The notes under the pieces: model-generated
Told to the model about the DNA's origin: nothing
The model's database searches: none
The model's input: only the letters and a program-made list of their open reading frames with translations
In this document: positions 18,213 to 26,142 of the stretch, piece after piece
Layout of the letters: every line of letters begins with the position of its first letter
Numbering within the stretch: position 1 is the first letter of the stretch
Translations under genes and position numbers: made by a program
DNA from: SAR116 cluster bacterium MED-G04
GTDB taxonomy: Bacteria; Pseudomonadota; Alphaproteobacteria; Puniceispirillales; UBA1172
NCBI GenBank assembly: GCA_002457135.1
Contig: NTKX01000002.1
Location: 1-60,140 of the forward strand
Length of the DNA: 60,140 bases
Direction: 5' to 3'

Positions 18213-19052
18213 TTGCCTCAAACCGTGACACGATTTGCCCCAAGCCCGTCAGGATGGCTCCATCTCGGGCATATCCATTCCGTTCTTGAGGCACGGCGGG
18301 CAGCGGATGACGATGGCGGGCTGATGCGACTCAGGATTGAGGATATCGACGGGCCGCGATGCCGCCCTGAATATCATGATGGTATTCTCGATGATCTCAC
18401 TTACATGGGGATCAAATGGGATGGCCCGGTGATGGTGCAGTCCGAGCGCATGGCCGCATACGCCGCCGCGCTCGAAACCCTCAAGGCCGATGATCTCGTC
18501 TATCCGTGCTTTCTTTCCCGGCGGGAGCTGGACAGGCTGCTCTCAGCCCCGCATCTGCCGCCAATTACCCATCCCGCCAATACCGACCAGTTGATCGACA
18601 GTGACCTTGCCACCGAACGGCTGGAACAGGGGCAGGAGCCAGCGTGGCGTTTGCGGATGGAGGCGATCCGCCCCCGGCTCAAGGGCCTTGAATACCGGGA
18701 TTGGCTGAACGGCCCGAAAGCCATTGACCTCGATGCTATCGGTGATGAAGTCATCGCCCGCAAGGATATTGCCACCAGCTACCATCTGTCGGTGGTGGTT
18801 GATGATGCGGCCCAGGGCATCACCCTCATCACCCGCGGGGCTGATCTGGAGGCATCGACCCCGCTGCACCGGGTATTGCAGGTGCTGCTCAATCTGCCTG
18901 AGACCACCTGGAGGCACCATCAACTGGTGCTGGACAGCACTGGGAAGCGGCTGGCGAAACGCCATATGCCGCTGACCATCAGGGATATGCGTGAGGACGG
19001 GATGGAACCATCGGCCATTCTTTCAGCCCTGGAAAAAAGCCCGAAAGCCTAG
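18213..19052 (+). CDS. gluQ: Glutamyl-Q tRNA(Asp) synthetase
   Basis: GluQ-RS attaches glutamate to queuosine-34 of tRNA-Asp. It resembles the GluRS catalytic core but lacks the anticodon-binding domain. Motifs seen are RFAPSPSGWLHLGH (the HIGH element as HLGH), LRIEDIDGPRC, and a degenerate KMSKS element KRLAKRH. The usual start codon is unclear. An ATG frame opens at 18081, but those 44 residues look non-coding. TTG at 18213 follows a GGGGAAAA ribosome binding site and gives a normal 279-residue protein, and GTG 18225 is another option. Confidence 0.85.
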   Translation: MPQTVTRFAPSPSGWLHLGHIHSVLEARRAADDDGGLMRLRIEDIDGPRCRPEYHDGILDDLTYMGIKWDGPVMVQSERMAAYAAALETLKADDLVYPCFLSRRELDRLLSAPHLPPITHPANTDQLIDSDLATERLEQGQEPAWRLRMEAIRPRLKGLEYRDWLNGPKAIDLDAIGDEVIARKDIATSYHLSVVVDDAAQGITLITRGADLEASTPLHRVLQVLLNLPETTWRHHQLVLDSTGKRLAKRHMPLTIRDMREDGMEPSAILSALEKSPKA

Positions 19053-19134
19053 GCATTGGCACAAAATGCGATCCCGGGGAGGGATTGCGTCACTCTGCCA
19101 CATGAATCAAATTATAAAAAATAGGTCAGTCTTG

Positions 19135-19163
19135 TTGACTTAGCTGGTGTATCGGACCATATC
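19135..19163 (+). promoter_or_regulatory. Candidate sigma-70 promoter of the small RNA
   Basis: A -35 element TTGACT (19135-19140) is followed after 17 bp by CATATC (19158-19163). An overlapping TATCAA begins 2 bp later. The predicted start falls at about 19170, exactly where the first RNA hairpin begins. Confidence 0.5.
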
Positions 19164-19169
19164 AATCTT

Positions 19170-19229
19170 ACGCGCTTACTGGCGCGTTTCCTCCCTAAAC
19201 TCGGCCGCGCTTGACGCGGCCTTTTTTTT
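19170..19229 (+). ncRNA. Candidate small regulatory RNA with exposed CCUCCC
   Basis: About 60 nt form a compact RNA. A 5' hairpin (ACGCGC/GCGCGT, 6-nt loop, 19170-19187) is followed by a single-stranded linker TTCCTCCCTAAACT and then a perfect 7-bp GC hairpin with eight T residues (19203-19229). The CCTCCC (19190-19195) is complementary to a Shine-Dalgarno core, so the RNA could pair with ribosome binding sites. The architecture resembles trans-acting alphaproteobacterial sRNAs with anti-SD loops (the mmgR/suhB or CcsR type). I cannot assign it to an Rfam family without a search. It has its own promoter and no ORF. Confidence 0.55.
19203..19229 (+). terminator. Rho-independent terminator
   Basis: GGCCGCG (19203-19209), loop CTTGA and CGCGGCC (19215-19221) form a perfect 7-bp GC stem followed by eight T residues. 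It ends the candidate small RNA and would also stop any read-through from gluQ before moaA. Confidence 0.9.
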
Positions 19230-19275
19230 GCCTGGAGCGATTTGCTGAGGTTATGGTGTTACATTGCCGGGTGAC

Positions 19276-19305
19276 TTGACGTGGCAATGCCTAGGTTCCT
19301 ATAAT
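19276..19305 (+). promoter_or_regulatory. Strong sigma-70 promoter for moaA
   Basis: TTGACG (19276-19281), an 18-bp spacer and a perfect TATAAT (19300-19305) lie 43 bp before the moaA start. This is the closest match to a consensus promoter that I found in the window. Confidence 0.7.
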
Positions 19306-19348
19306 CAATTTATAATATTTCTAAACTTGTTCAACGGCATTTCTGATC

Positions 19349-20356
19349 ATGCAACAAACAAATCCTATTCTGGACCCATTCGGTCGCCCGATCACCTACC
19401 TGAGGGTATCCGTCACCGACCGATGCGATTTTCGCTGCGTTTACTGCATGGCAGAGGAAATGACCTTTCTGCCCAAGGCTGATCTGTTGACGCTGGAAGA
19501 ACTGGAAGTCATCTGCCGCCGCTTCATGGAAGTCGGCACGCGCAAGATCAGGCTGACCGGCGGGGAGCCGCTGGTCCGGCGGAACATCATGCACCTCATT
19601 GGCAACCTGGGTGATGAAGTCGGGCGCGGCAACCTTGAGGAAATCACCATCACCACCAATGGCAGCCAGCTGGCCAAGATGGCCGATGATCTCTATCGCG
19701 CCGGGGTGCGGCGGATCAACGTTTCCATTGATACCCTCGATACCGACAAATTCCGTGAGATTACCCGCTGGGGTGACCTCGGCAAGGTGCTTGACGGGCT
19801 GGAAGCCGCCAAGTCGGCCGGGTTGAAGGTCAAGATCAACGCTGTCGCCATCAAAGGGTTCAATGATGAAGAACTAGCAGAGATGGTGGCATGGTGCGGC
19901 CGTGAGGGCCACGATATGACCGTCATCGAAATTATGCCCATGGGCGATATCGGCAATGAAAACAGGTTGAGCCAGTACATGCCGGTCTCCCTGGTACGGA
20001 GCAATCTGTCACGGCGCTTTACCCTCACCGACCTCGACTATTCCAGTGGCGGGCCAGCGCGTTACGTCCGGGTTGAGGAAACAGGCCGAAAGCTGGGCTT
20101 CATCACGCCATTGACGCATAACTTCTGCGAAAGCTGCAATCGCGTCAGGATCACCTGCACCGGCATGCTGTATATGTGCCTCGGCCAGGATGACAGCGCT
20201 GATCTGCGGGCTGCCTTGCGTGATACCGGGCAGGACGGGCTGGATGCCGCGATTGTTGAGGCTATTGGCCGTAAGCCCAAGGGCCATGATTTCATCATCG
20301 ACCGCCGCAACAGCGGCCCGGCGGTGGAACGCCACATGAGCGTGACAGGCGGTTAA
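19349..20356 (+). CDS. moaA: GTP 3',8-cyclase (molybdenum cofactor biosynthesis protein A)
   Basis: MoaA is the radical-SAM enzyme that converts GTP to 3',8-cyclo-GTP, the first step of molybdopterin synthesis. The radical-SAM cluster is CDFRCVYC (Cys26, Cys30, Cys33). The second, substrate-binding [4Fe-4S] cluster uses Cys260, Cys263 and Cys277. The chain ends in the double glycine required for activity (MSVTGG). At 335 residues it is full length. It stands alone behind its own promoter; other moa genes are not in the window. Confidence 0.96.
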   Translation: MQQTNPILDPFGRPITYLRVSVTDRCDFRCVYCMAEEMTFLPKADLLTLEELEVICRRFMEVGTRKIRLTGGEPLVRRNIMHLIGNLGDEVGRGNLEEITITTNGSQLAKMADDLYRAGVRRINVSIDTLDTDKFREITRWGDLGKVLDGLEAAKSAGLKVKINAVAIKGFNDEELAEMVAWCGREGHDMTVIEIMPMGDIGNENRLSQYMPVSLVRSNLSRRFTLTDLDYSSGGPARYVRVEETGRKLGFITPLTHNFCESCNRVRITCTGMLYMCLGQDDSADLRAALRDTGQDGLDAAIVEAIGRKPKGHDFIIDRRNSGPAVERHMSVTGG

Positions 20357-20410
20357 ACCCCCCAACCTTTAAGCGATATTTCCCCTTAGGTTGTTTTGGG
20401 GTTGTTTTTT
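20356..20410. terminator. Possible two-part terminator between moaA and the MFS gene
   Basis: After the moaA stop there is an outer stem AACCCC (20356-20361)/GGGGTT (20398-20403) and an inner stem CAACCT (20363-20368)/AGGTTG (20388-20393), followed by GTTTTTT. The 3' half overlaps the end of the convergent transporter gene. The long inner loop weakens the case. Confidence 0.45.
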
Positions 20411-21585
20411 CCTGTAAGCATCATCGCCAGCGTGAAGATCAGAATCACCGCCACGGGGATAAGCGCGCCCACCCCCATCGATTTCCAGCCGATCAGGTAA
20501 TGCAGACTGCCCGCAGACAGTGATGAAATAGCGATCATCATGGTGATGATAAAATCGCTGATCCCCTGCACCTTGGCCCGTTCTTCGGGTTCGGCACTGG
20601 CGGCGATGATGGCCGAGCCGGTGACATAAAGCCCGTTCCAGCCCAACCCGACCAGCAACAGAACACTGAAATAATGCCAGAAGCTGAGCCCGTTGATCAG
20701 CACCATGACGGCAATGCCATAGATCATCAGCGAGGCCAGAATGATCCCTTCGGACCCGAAACGCCGGATCAGCCAGCCCGTGAAAAACGACGGCATGAAC
20801 ATGGCGATGACATGCCACTGAATGACCAGCGCGTTTTCAGAATCGGAAAGCCCGCTGACCGAAACGATCTGGAGCGGGGCCGCCGTCATCAGGAACGTCA
20901 TCACCGAATAGCCCAGCGCCGCCGCGATCAACCCGGAAAGAAACCGGGGATTGCGGAAAAAGACGGAAAGCGGCCGGCCGCCCGTGACCTGCTTTGTTAC
21001 CGGCGGTGTCCTGAGGCTGAGGATCACCGGCAGGGCGATGATCTGCAACACCGCACCCGCAAAGAAACAGCTGGCGTAAATCACCCCGGGCAACAGACCG
21101 ATGGTGTTGTTGACGATATTGGCCCCGGCAAAGGCGGCGATCACCCCGCCCGCCAGAACCAGCGATACGACCACGGGTTTCTGATCTTCCGCCACACTGT
21201 CAGCGGCGGCGTAACGATAATACTGGGCGATGCCATGGGCAGACCCCACCAGCATTGAGGCCAGGAGGAACCCGGCGAAATTGCCCGTCAGCAGGGCCAG
21301 ACCCTGCCCCGCCATGCCGCAGGCGATGATGATAACCCCCAGAACGAAAATCGGCTTGCGCCCAAATCGCCCCATCAAGAGCGAGGCGGGCAAGGTTGAC
21401 AGCATGGAGGAAATAAACTGGAACGACAGCGGCAGTGTCGCCAGCCACGGCTGAGGGGCAACAATCAGCCCCGACAGCCCAACGATGATGATGTTGATAT
21501 TGAGGGTTGTCATCGACAGGCCCTGGGCCAGGAAAAACAACCATGTATTCCGTTCGATCGACCGAACCGTTCTAGCGATATTCAA
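20386..21585 (-). CDS. Major facilitator superfamily transporter
   Basis: This 399-residue protein has twelve predicted membrane helices and the MFS loop 2-3 signature in relaxed form (LLMGRFGRKPIF, about residues 70-81). The substrate cannot be inferred. The reading frame begins at TTG 21585, 15 nt after gloA ends, with a weak GGAAT box upstream; a later Met (MTTLNIN) would cut into the first helix. It is probably co-transcribed with gloA, so it might handle a related metabolite, but that is inference. Confidence 0.8.
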   Translation of the reverse strand: MNIARTVRSIERNTWLFFLAQGLSMTTLNINIIIVGLSGLIVAPQPWLATLPLSFQFISSMLSTLPASLLMGRFGRKPIFVLGVIIIACGMAGQGLALLTGNFAGFLLASMLVGSAHGIAQYYRYAAADSVAEDQKPVVVSLVLAGGVIAAFAGANIVNNTIGLLPGVIYASCFFAGAVLQIIALPVILSLRTPPVTKQVTGGRPLSVFFRNPRFLSGLIAAALGYSVMTFLMTAAPLQIVSVSGLSDSENALVIQWHVIAMFMPSFFTGWLIRRFGSEGIILASLMIYGIAVMVLINGLSFWHYFSVLLLVGLGWNGLYVTGSAIIAASAEPEERAKVQGISDFIITMMIAISSLSAGSLHYLIGWKSMGVGALIPVAVILIFTLAMMLTGKNNPKTT

Positions 21586-21600
21586 GAGGGTATTCCATGA

Positions 21601-22044
21601 TCACCATTCACCGGTGTTGGCCATGCTTGACCAGGGTTCAGCGGGTGGCAGGGGCGTATTCTTCTGCAACAGCTCGATTGAAATTCCATCGGGTGAGCGC
21701 ACAAACGCCATCCGGCCATCACGCGGCGGGCGATTGATCACCACCCCGCCATCCATGATTTTCTGGCAGGCCTCATAGATGTTATCAACCTCATAGGCAA
21801 GATGGCCGAAATTCCGGCCGCCCTGATAGCTTTCATCACTGCCCCAGTTGTAGGTCAGCTCCAGCGCAGGGGCGCGGCCTTCGTTAAAGGCGGCGGTATC
21901 CTCCGGTGCTGTCAGGAAAACGAGGGTGAATTTGCCCTCGGGGAAGTCACGCCTGACGGCCTCTTCCAACCCCATCAGGCCACACCAGAATTCAAGCGAT
22001 TGGTCGATATCGGTAACACGGACCATGGTATGAAGATAACGCAT
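21601..22044 (-). CDS. gloA: Lactoylglutathione lyase (glyoxalase I)
   Basis: GloA converts the methylglyoxal-glutathione hemithioacetal to S-lactoylglutathione. The start [10 protein letters not shown], the ALELTYNWG block, [10 protein letters not shown] and GISIELLQ match the four metal-ligand regions of the E. coli-type enzyme (His5, the ELTYNWG Glu, the GH His and the IEL Glu). I start at ATG 22044, which follows a GCAGGAG site and gives 147 residues; an 11-residue upstream extension in frame is not conserved. It lies upstream of the MFS gene on the same strand. Confidence 0.92.
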   Translation of the reverse strand: MRYLHTMVRVTDIDQSLEFWCGLMGLEEAVRRDFPEGKFTLVFLTAPEDTAAFNEGRAPALELTYNWGSDESYQGGRNFGHLAYEVDNIYEACQKIMDGGVVINRPPRDGRMAFVRSPDGISIELLQKNTPLPPAEPWSSMANTGEW

Positions 22045-22160
22045 CGGGATACTCCTGCCGGTTGAGGCTGCAATCATGTTGGATTATGGTAGGCACGAAC
22101 GCTGATTTAATCAAGTTGCCTGACCCGATCACAATCCGGGTATTTCATGAGAGGAAACCG

Positions 22161-23363
22161 ATGGACCCCGCCCTTTTCAGCCGAGCCGAACGCATCGCCG
22201 CGGTCGAGGTGTCGGATATCGTGATCATGTCGGAGGCTGCACGCGCCCGCCGTGCTGAGGGGCATGCCGTCATCAGTCTCGGCATTGGTGAGCCTGATTT
22301 CAACACCCCTGATCACGCCGCCGAGGCCGCCATCGCCGCGATCCGCGCCCATGATACCCGCTACCCGCCCATCGCCGGTAAACCGGAGCTGCGGGATGCC
22401 GTGGCAAGCCGGTATGAAGGCCGTGGCCGCAGCAATGTCATCATCTCAACCGGATCAAAATATACCCTCCTCAATGCCTTTCTGGCCAGCCTCAACCCAG
22501 GTGACGAGGTTGTCATCCCAGCACCGTACTGGACCTCATACAGCGATATCATCCGGCTCTGTGGCGGGGTTCCGGTGATTGTTGAAACATCAGCAGAAGA
22601 CGGCTTCATCCCGCGTGCCGATGCCCTCGAAACCGCCATGAGCGCGAAGACGAAATGGATGCTGGTGAATTTCCCGGGCAACCCCACCGGCGCGGTGATT
22701 GATGCTGCCGGATGGGGCATGATCGGCGATATCCTCAACCGCTATCCCCGATGCTGGCTGATGAGCGATGAGATTTACCAGCACCTGACCTATGGGATGC
22801 CGTTTCTGTCGGCGCATGATGCCCTGCCCCACCTGCGGGACCGGATCCTGATCGCCAATGGCGTGTCGAAATCCTATGCCATGACAGGGTGGCGGGTCGG
22901 ATTCGGGATCGGCCCCGATGCGCTGATTGCGGGCATGACCGCGGTTCAGGCCCAGGGAACGTCCGGCACCTGTTCGATTGCCCAGGCCGCCGCCCTCGCC
23001 GCGGTGACAGGGCCGCAAGACCTGCTGGAGGATCGGCGGGAGAGTTTCCGCAAACGCCGTGATCTGGTGCTGGACCATCTGGGCCGGATGGACGGCATCA
23101 CCTGCCCCACCCCGCAGGGCGCGTTTTACGTTTTCCCGTCATGGCAGGCCCTGACGGGGGGGATGACCCCGGCGGGAAAGACGCTCAACAGCGACCGCGA
23201 TTTCTGTGAATACATCCTTGAGGCGGCCAATGTCACCGTCATTCCGGGGAGCGGGTTTGCCGCCACCGGGCATTTCAGGATTTCCTACGCAACATCGGCG
23301 GAAGACCTCAACGAAGCGCTGGAGCGCATGGCGGTTGCGGTGGCGGCGATCACCCGCCCCTGA
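22161..23363 (+). CDS. Class I/II pyridoxal-phosphate aminotransferase (aspartate aminotransferase type)
   Basis: This 400-residue fold-type I aminotransferase is close to the bacterial aspartate/prephenate aminotransferase subgroup. The PLP lysine is Lys237 in SKSYAMTGWRVG. Asn174 (FPGNPTG), Asp203 and Tyr206 (SDEIYQ) are the expected cofactor contacts, and the C-terminal substrate Arg lies in HFRISYA. The ATG at 22161 follows GAGGAAA; an in-frame extension to 22062 is unlikely. The exact amino donor is not certain. Its 3' end overlaps the convergent cobK by 14 nt. Confidence 0.87.
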   Translation: MDPALFSRAERIAAVEVSDIVIMSEAARARRAEGHAVISLGIGEPDFNTPDHAAEAAIAAIRAHDTRYPPIAGKPELRDAVASRYEGRGRSNVIISTGSKYTLLNAFLASLNPGDEVVIPAPYWTSYSDIIRLCGGVPVIVETSAEDGFIPRADALETAMSAKTKWMLVNFPGNPTGAVIDAAGWGMIGDILNRYPRCWLMSDEIYQHLTYGMPFLSAHDALPHLRDRILIANGVSKSYAMTGWRVGFGIGPDALIAGMTAVQAQGTSGTCSIAQAAALAAVTGPQDLLEDRRESFRKRRDLVLDHLGRMDGITCPTPQGAFYVFPSWQALTGGMTPAGKTLNSDRDFCEYILEAANVTVIPGSGFAATGHFRISYATSAEDLNEALERMAVAVAAITRP

Positions 23364-24111
23364 GGGCTGACAAAAGGCTTTCTTCATCATCATAGAGCGG
23401 CGGTTCGGGCGCATCCGGGCGGGCCAGCATCAGGACCGGCAATCCCAGCTCCCGCGCGGCGGCCAGCTTGGCGGTGCTGGCGGTGCCGCCAGAATTCTTG
23501 GCGACGATATGGCTGATCCTCTCCCGGGTGAACAGCCCGGCTTCATCCTGCCATGTTTTCCCCGGCAGGGACTGAATGAAACGGAGGTTTTCAGGCGTGC
23601 CATCCGGCCTGCTCAAGGCACGGGCGACCAGTTCAATTCGCCTGGACCCCGCCTTTTCAGGGGCTGAAGACTTTTCAGGGGCCGAAAAGGCGATCATGCC
23701 ATCCTGCCCGGCGGCCAGAAAAACCCTTGCCCCATCCGGCAGCGCATCAATCAGCGTTGGCCAGTCTGGAAATTCCCGCCAGTCATCGCTCCCTGATGCC
23801 TGCCATGCCGGCCGCCACAGGGTGAGCCGCCTGATGCCGGTACGATTGCAAGCCTCAACAGCGTTGGCGGACATCCGGCTGGCATAGGGGTGGGTTGCAT
23901 CCACCAGCACGTCAATGGCATGGGATTTGAGGTATTCAGCCAGCCCGTCAACCCCGCCAAACCCGCCTGTCCGCATCGGGATACCGGGGTCAGGGGGGGA
24001 GCTGGTGACCCCGGCCAGTGACAGCGTGGCGGCAAAGCCATCATCCCCGGCCAGATCAGCAGCAATCCGCCTCGCCTCCAGCGTTCCGCCAAGAAGAAGC
24101 AGGTTCTGCAT
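23350..24111 (-). CDS. cobK: Precorrin-6A reductase
   Basis: CobK (CbiJ) reduces precorrin-6A to dihydro-precorrin-6 with NADPH. The protein begins LLLLGGTLEARRIA, a Rossmann-like start typical of the family, and has the conserved DATHPYASRMSANA and VAKNSGGTASTAKLAAAR segments. At 253 residues it is of normal length. An 18-bp tandem duplication in the middle gives a repeated SAPEK motif. It follows cbiD by 3 nt and closes that short operon. Confidence 0.92.
   Translation of the reverse strand: MQNLLLLGGTLEARRIAADLAGDDGFAATLSLAGVTSSPPDPGIPMRTGGFGGVDGLAEYLKSHAIDVLVDATHPYASRMSANAVEACNRTGIRRLTLWRPAWQASGSDDWREFPDWPTLIDALPDGARVFLAAGQDGMIAFSAPEKSSAPEKAGSRRIELVARALSRPDGTPENLRFIQSLPGKTWQDEAGLFTRERISHIVAKNSGGTASTAKLAAARELGLPVLMLARPDAPEPPLYDDEESLLSALRGG
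23653..23688. repeat. 18-bp tandem duplication inside cobK
   Basis: Two adjacent 18-bp units (23653-23670 and 23671-23688) differ at only two positions. On the coding strand they give a six-residue repeat (SAPEK plus one residue) in a surface-like loop. The reading frame is kept. Confidence 0.85.
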
Positions 24112-24114
24112 CGC

Positions 24115-25194
24115 TCAGGACACCTCAGCCAGCAGACGGCCATCACGGCCAAAAATCATCAGATCAAGCCGGATTTCATCATTTCCGAGGATACCGCGGG
24201 CGGATGCAAGCGCATGGCTCGCCACCGTCAGGGCAAGGTCCTGTTCGCGTTGAGGCCCGGCCATTTCCAGCACTTCAAGCGCGGTGTTGGCCCCGGTAAC
24301 CGCTATCCCGTCAAGCCCGTGATCACCGGCCATGCTGGCAAGTCGGCCGAAATCAACCTGACTGCGGGCGGAATGCAGATCACCATGCCCCTGGGCGAGT
24401 TTCACCATCTTGCCGAACCCGCCAGCGATGGTCAGCCGGGGAACCGGATGACGGCGCAGGTATTTGAGCATACCGCCAACAAAATCACCCATATCCAGAA
24501 GCGCAATTTCAGGCAGGTTATAACGCGCCTGAAACGCCGCCTCACTGGTGGCACCGGTAGACCCCGCGACATGATCAAGCCCGTTGGCACGGGCCACATC
24601 AATCCCCCGGTGGATGGAGGCGATCCACGCCGAACATGAAAACGGCCGCACAACCCCGGTGGTGCCAAGAATGGATATACCGCCCTCAATCCCCAGCCTC
24701 GGGTTCCAGGTTTTGGCCGCCAGCGCCTCACCCCCCGGGACGGATATCGTGATCATGACATCCCCCGGCCCGTCCAGCTCAGCGGCCAGATTAGTGATGC
24801 AGTCGGTCATCATCTGCCGTGGTACCGGGTTGATGGCAGGCTCACCAACACCGATCGGCAGGCCAGCCTTGGTCACCGTGCCCACGCCTTCACCGCCTGC
24901 AAAGGAAACACCGCTGCCCGACACCCCCCTCTTGAGGCTGACAACGATTTCAGCCCCATGGGTCACGTCAGGGTCATCACCGGCATCCTTGATAATCGAT
25001 GCCCGCCACGCCCCGTCCGAAACCGAGGCGGAAGCCACCTCAAGGCTGGCTGTTTTGCCGGATGGTGTATCAATCGTGACGGATTGAGGAAATTCGCCCG
25101 AAACCATTGCCCTGTATGCTGCATAGGTGGCGGCGGTGGCACAGGTGCCTGTGGTCCAGCCAAAACGCAGATTTGTCCTGAGGGTGGAGTTCAT
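24115..25194 (-). CDS. cbiD: Cobalt-precorrin-5B (C1)-methyltransferase
   Basis: CbiD methylates C1 of the corrin ring after loss of the C20 fragment. The N-terminus has the family signature LRFGWTTGTCATAA, followed by IDTPSGK and a Gly-rich GEGVGTVTKAGLPIGVGEPAINPVPR block. I start at ATG 25194 (359 aa), preceded by AAGGAAAC; the frame extends to 25242 without conserved residues. CbiD is the anaerobic-pathway counterpart of the C1 activity of CobF, so its presence next to aerobic-type genes is notable. It is divergent from cobA across 72 bp. Confidence 0.93.
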   Translation of the reverse strand: MNSTLRTNLRFGWTTGTCATAATYAAYRAMVSGEFPQSVTIDTPSGKTASLEVASASVSDGAWRASIIKDAGDDPDVTHGAEIVVSLKRGVSGSGVSFAGGEGVGTVTKAGLPIGVGEPAINPVPRQMMTDCITNLAAELDGPGDVMITISVPGGEALAAKTWNPRLGIEGGISILGTTGVVRPFSCSAWIASIHRGIDVARANGLDHVAGSTGATSEAAFQARYNLPEIALLDMGDFVGGMLKYLRRHPVPRLTIAGGFGKMVKLAQGHGDLHSARSQVDFGRLASMAGDHGLDGIAVTGANTALEVLEMAGPQREQDLALTVASHALASARGILGNDEIRLDLMIFGRDGRLLAEVS

Positions 25195-25205
25195 TGTTTC
25201 CTTCG

Positions 25206-25218
25206 CCAAACGGTTTGG
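25206..25218. promoter_or_regulatory. Palindrome between divergent cbiD and cobA
   Basis: CCAAACGGTTTGG is a perfect 13-bp inverted repeat (6-bp arms around one G) centred in the 72-bp gap between the two divergently transcribed cobalamin genes. It could be an operator serving both. No riboswitch motif is seen in this gap. Confidence 0.4.
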
Positions 25219-25266
25219 ACTATTATTAGAGATTAACCCCATAACGCAAAAGGGAAAACACCAGCG

Positions 25267-26142
25267 ATGGCTGATATGACTTCATCAGCAGCCGACCTGC
25301 CGCCACTCACCGGCGCAGACTGGCCGGAACTTGAACCGGGCTGGGTATGGCTGGCCGGGGCTGGCCCCGGTGACCCCGGGCTTGTGACCCTGCACACGCT
25401 GAACGGGTTGAGGCAGGCTGACGTGATTATCTATGATGCGCTGATTGATGATCGCATTCTGGATTGGGCGCGGCCTGACGCTGTTCTTGAATACGCGGGC
25501 AAGCGGGGCGGCAAGCCATCACCGAAACAGCGCGACATTACCCTGAGGCTGATCGAATTGAGCGAAGCGGGAAAGCGTGTTCTCCGGCTCAAGGGCGGTG
25601 ACCCGTTTGTCTTTGGCCGAGGCGGTGAGGAGGCACAGACCCTGATCAGCGCCGGGGTGAGGCTGCGGATATTGCCGGGTATTTCAGCCGGGATCGGCGG
25701 TCTGGCCTATGCCGGGATCCCCGTCACCCACCGTGATGTCAACCAGGCCGTGACCTTCCTGACCGGGCATGACCGTTCCGGGATGGCCCCAACGGCGATC
25801 AACTGGAAAGGTATCGCCATGGGCAGTCAGGTGATTGTCATGTACATGGCGATGAAACACCTGCCCGAAATTACCGAAAACCTGATCAAGGCCGGGCGTG
25901 ACCCGAATGAGCCGGTGGCGGTGGTCAGCAACGCCACCATGCCAGAGATGAAGATCATTGAAACCAGCCTTGCCAGGGCAACGGCTGATGTGGCCAGGCA
26001 CGAGATGGAACCGCCCGCGATTATCTGTGTCGGGGATGTCGTGCTGATGCGCCAGTGCCTTGACTGGATGGGGCAGATGCAGGGTGAAGCGCCGCGCAAT
26101 CTCGACCCGCTCAGCAACCGCCATACCAAGGACAGCGCCTGA
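25267..26142 (+). CDS. cobA: Uroporphyrinogen-III C-methyltransferase (SUMT)
   Basis: CobA methylates uroporphyrinogen III twice to precorrin-2, the branch point to cobalamin and siroheme. The SAM site is WLAGAGPGDPGLVTL. The remaining tetrapyrrole-methylase motifs are present: YDALID, KRGGKPSPKQ, RLKGGDPFVFGRGGEE, and PGISAG, then GIPVTHRD. It is a stand-alone SUMT, without the CysG dehydrogenase/chelatase domain, and is 291 residues long. Its stop overlaps the cobB start by 1 nt (TGATG). Confidence 0.95.
   Translation: MADMTSSAADLPPLTGADWPELEPGWVWLAGAGPGDPGLVTLHTLNGLRQADVIIYDALIDDRILDWARPDAVLEYAGKRGGKPSPKQRDITLRLIELSEAGKRVLRLKGGDPFVFGRGGEEAQTLISAGVRLRILPGISAGIGGLAYAGIPVTHRDVNQAVTFLTGHDRSGMAPTAINWKGIAMGSQVIVMYMAMKHLPEITENLIKAGRDPNEPVAVVSNATMPEMKIIETSLARATADVARHEMEPPAIICVGDVVLMRQCLDWMGQMQGEAPRNLDPLSNRHTKDSA

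Noticed and set aside
19066-19090. Hairpin after gluQ as a terminator
   Set aside because: The 10-bp stem (with two wobble pairs) around GGGGA is real, but no T tract follows. The T-tract terminator at 19203-19229 is much better.
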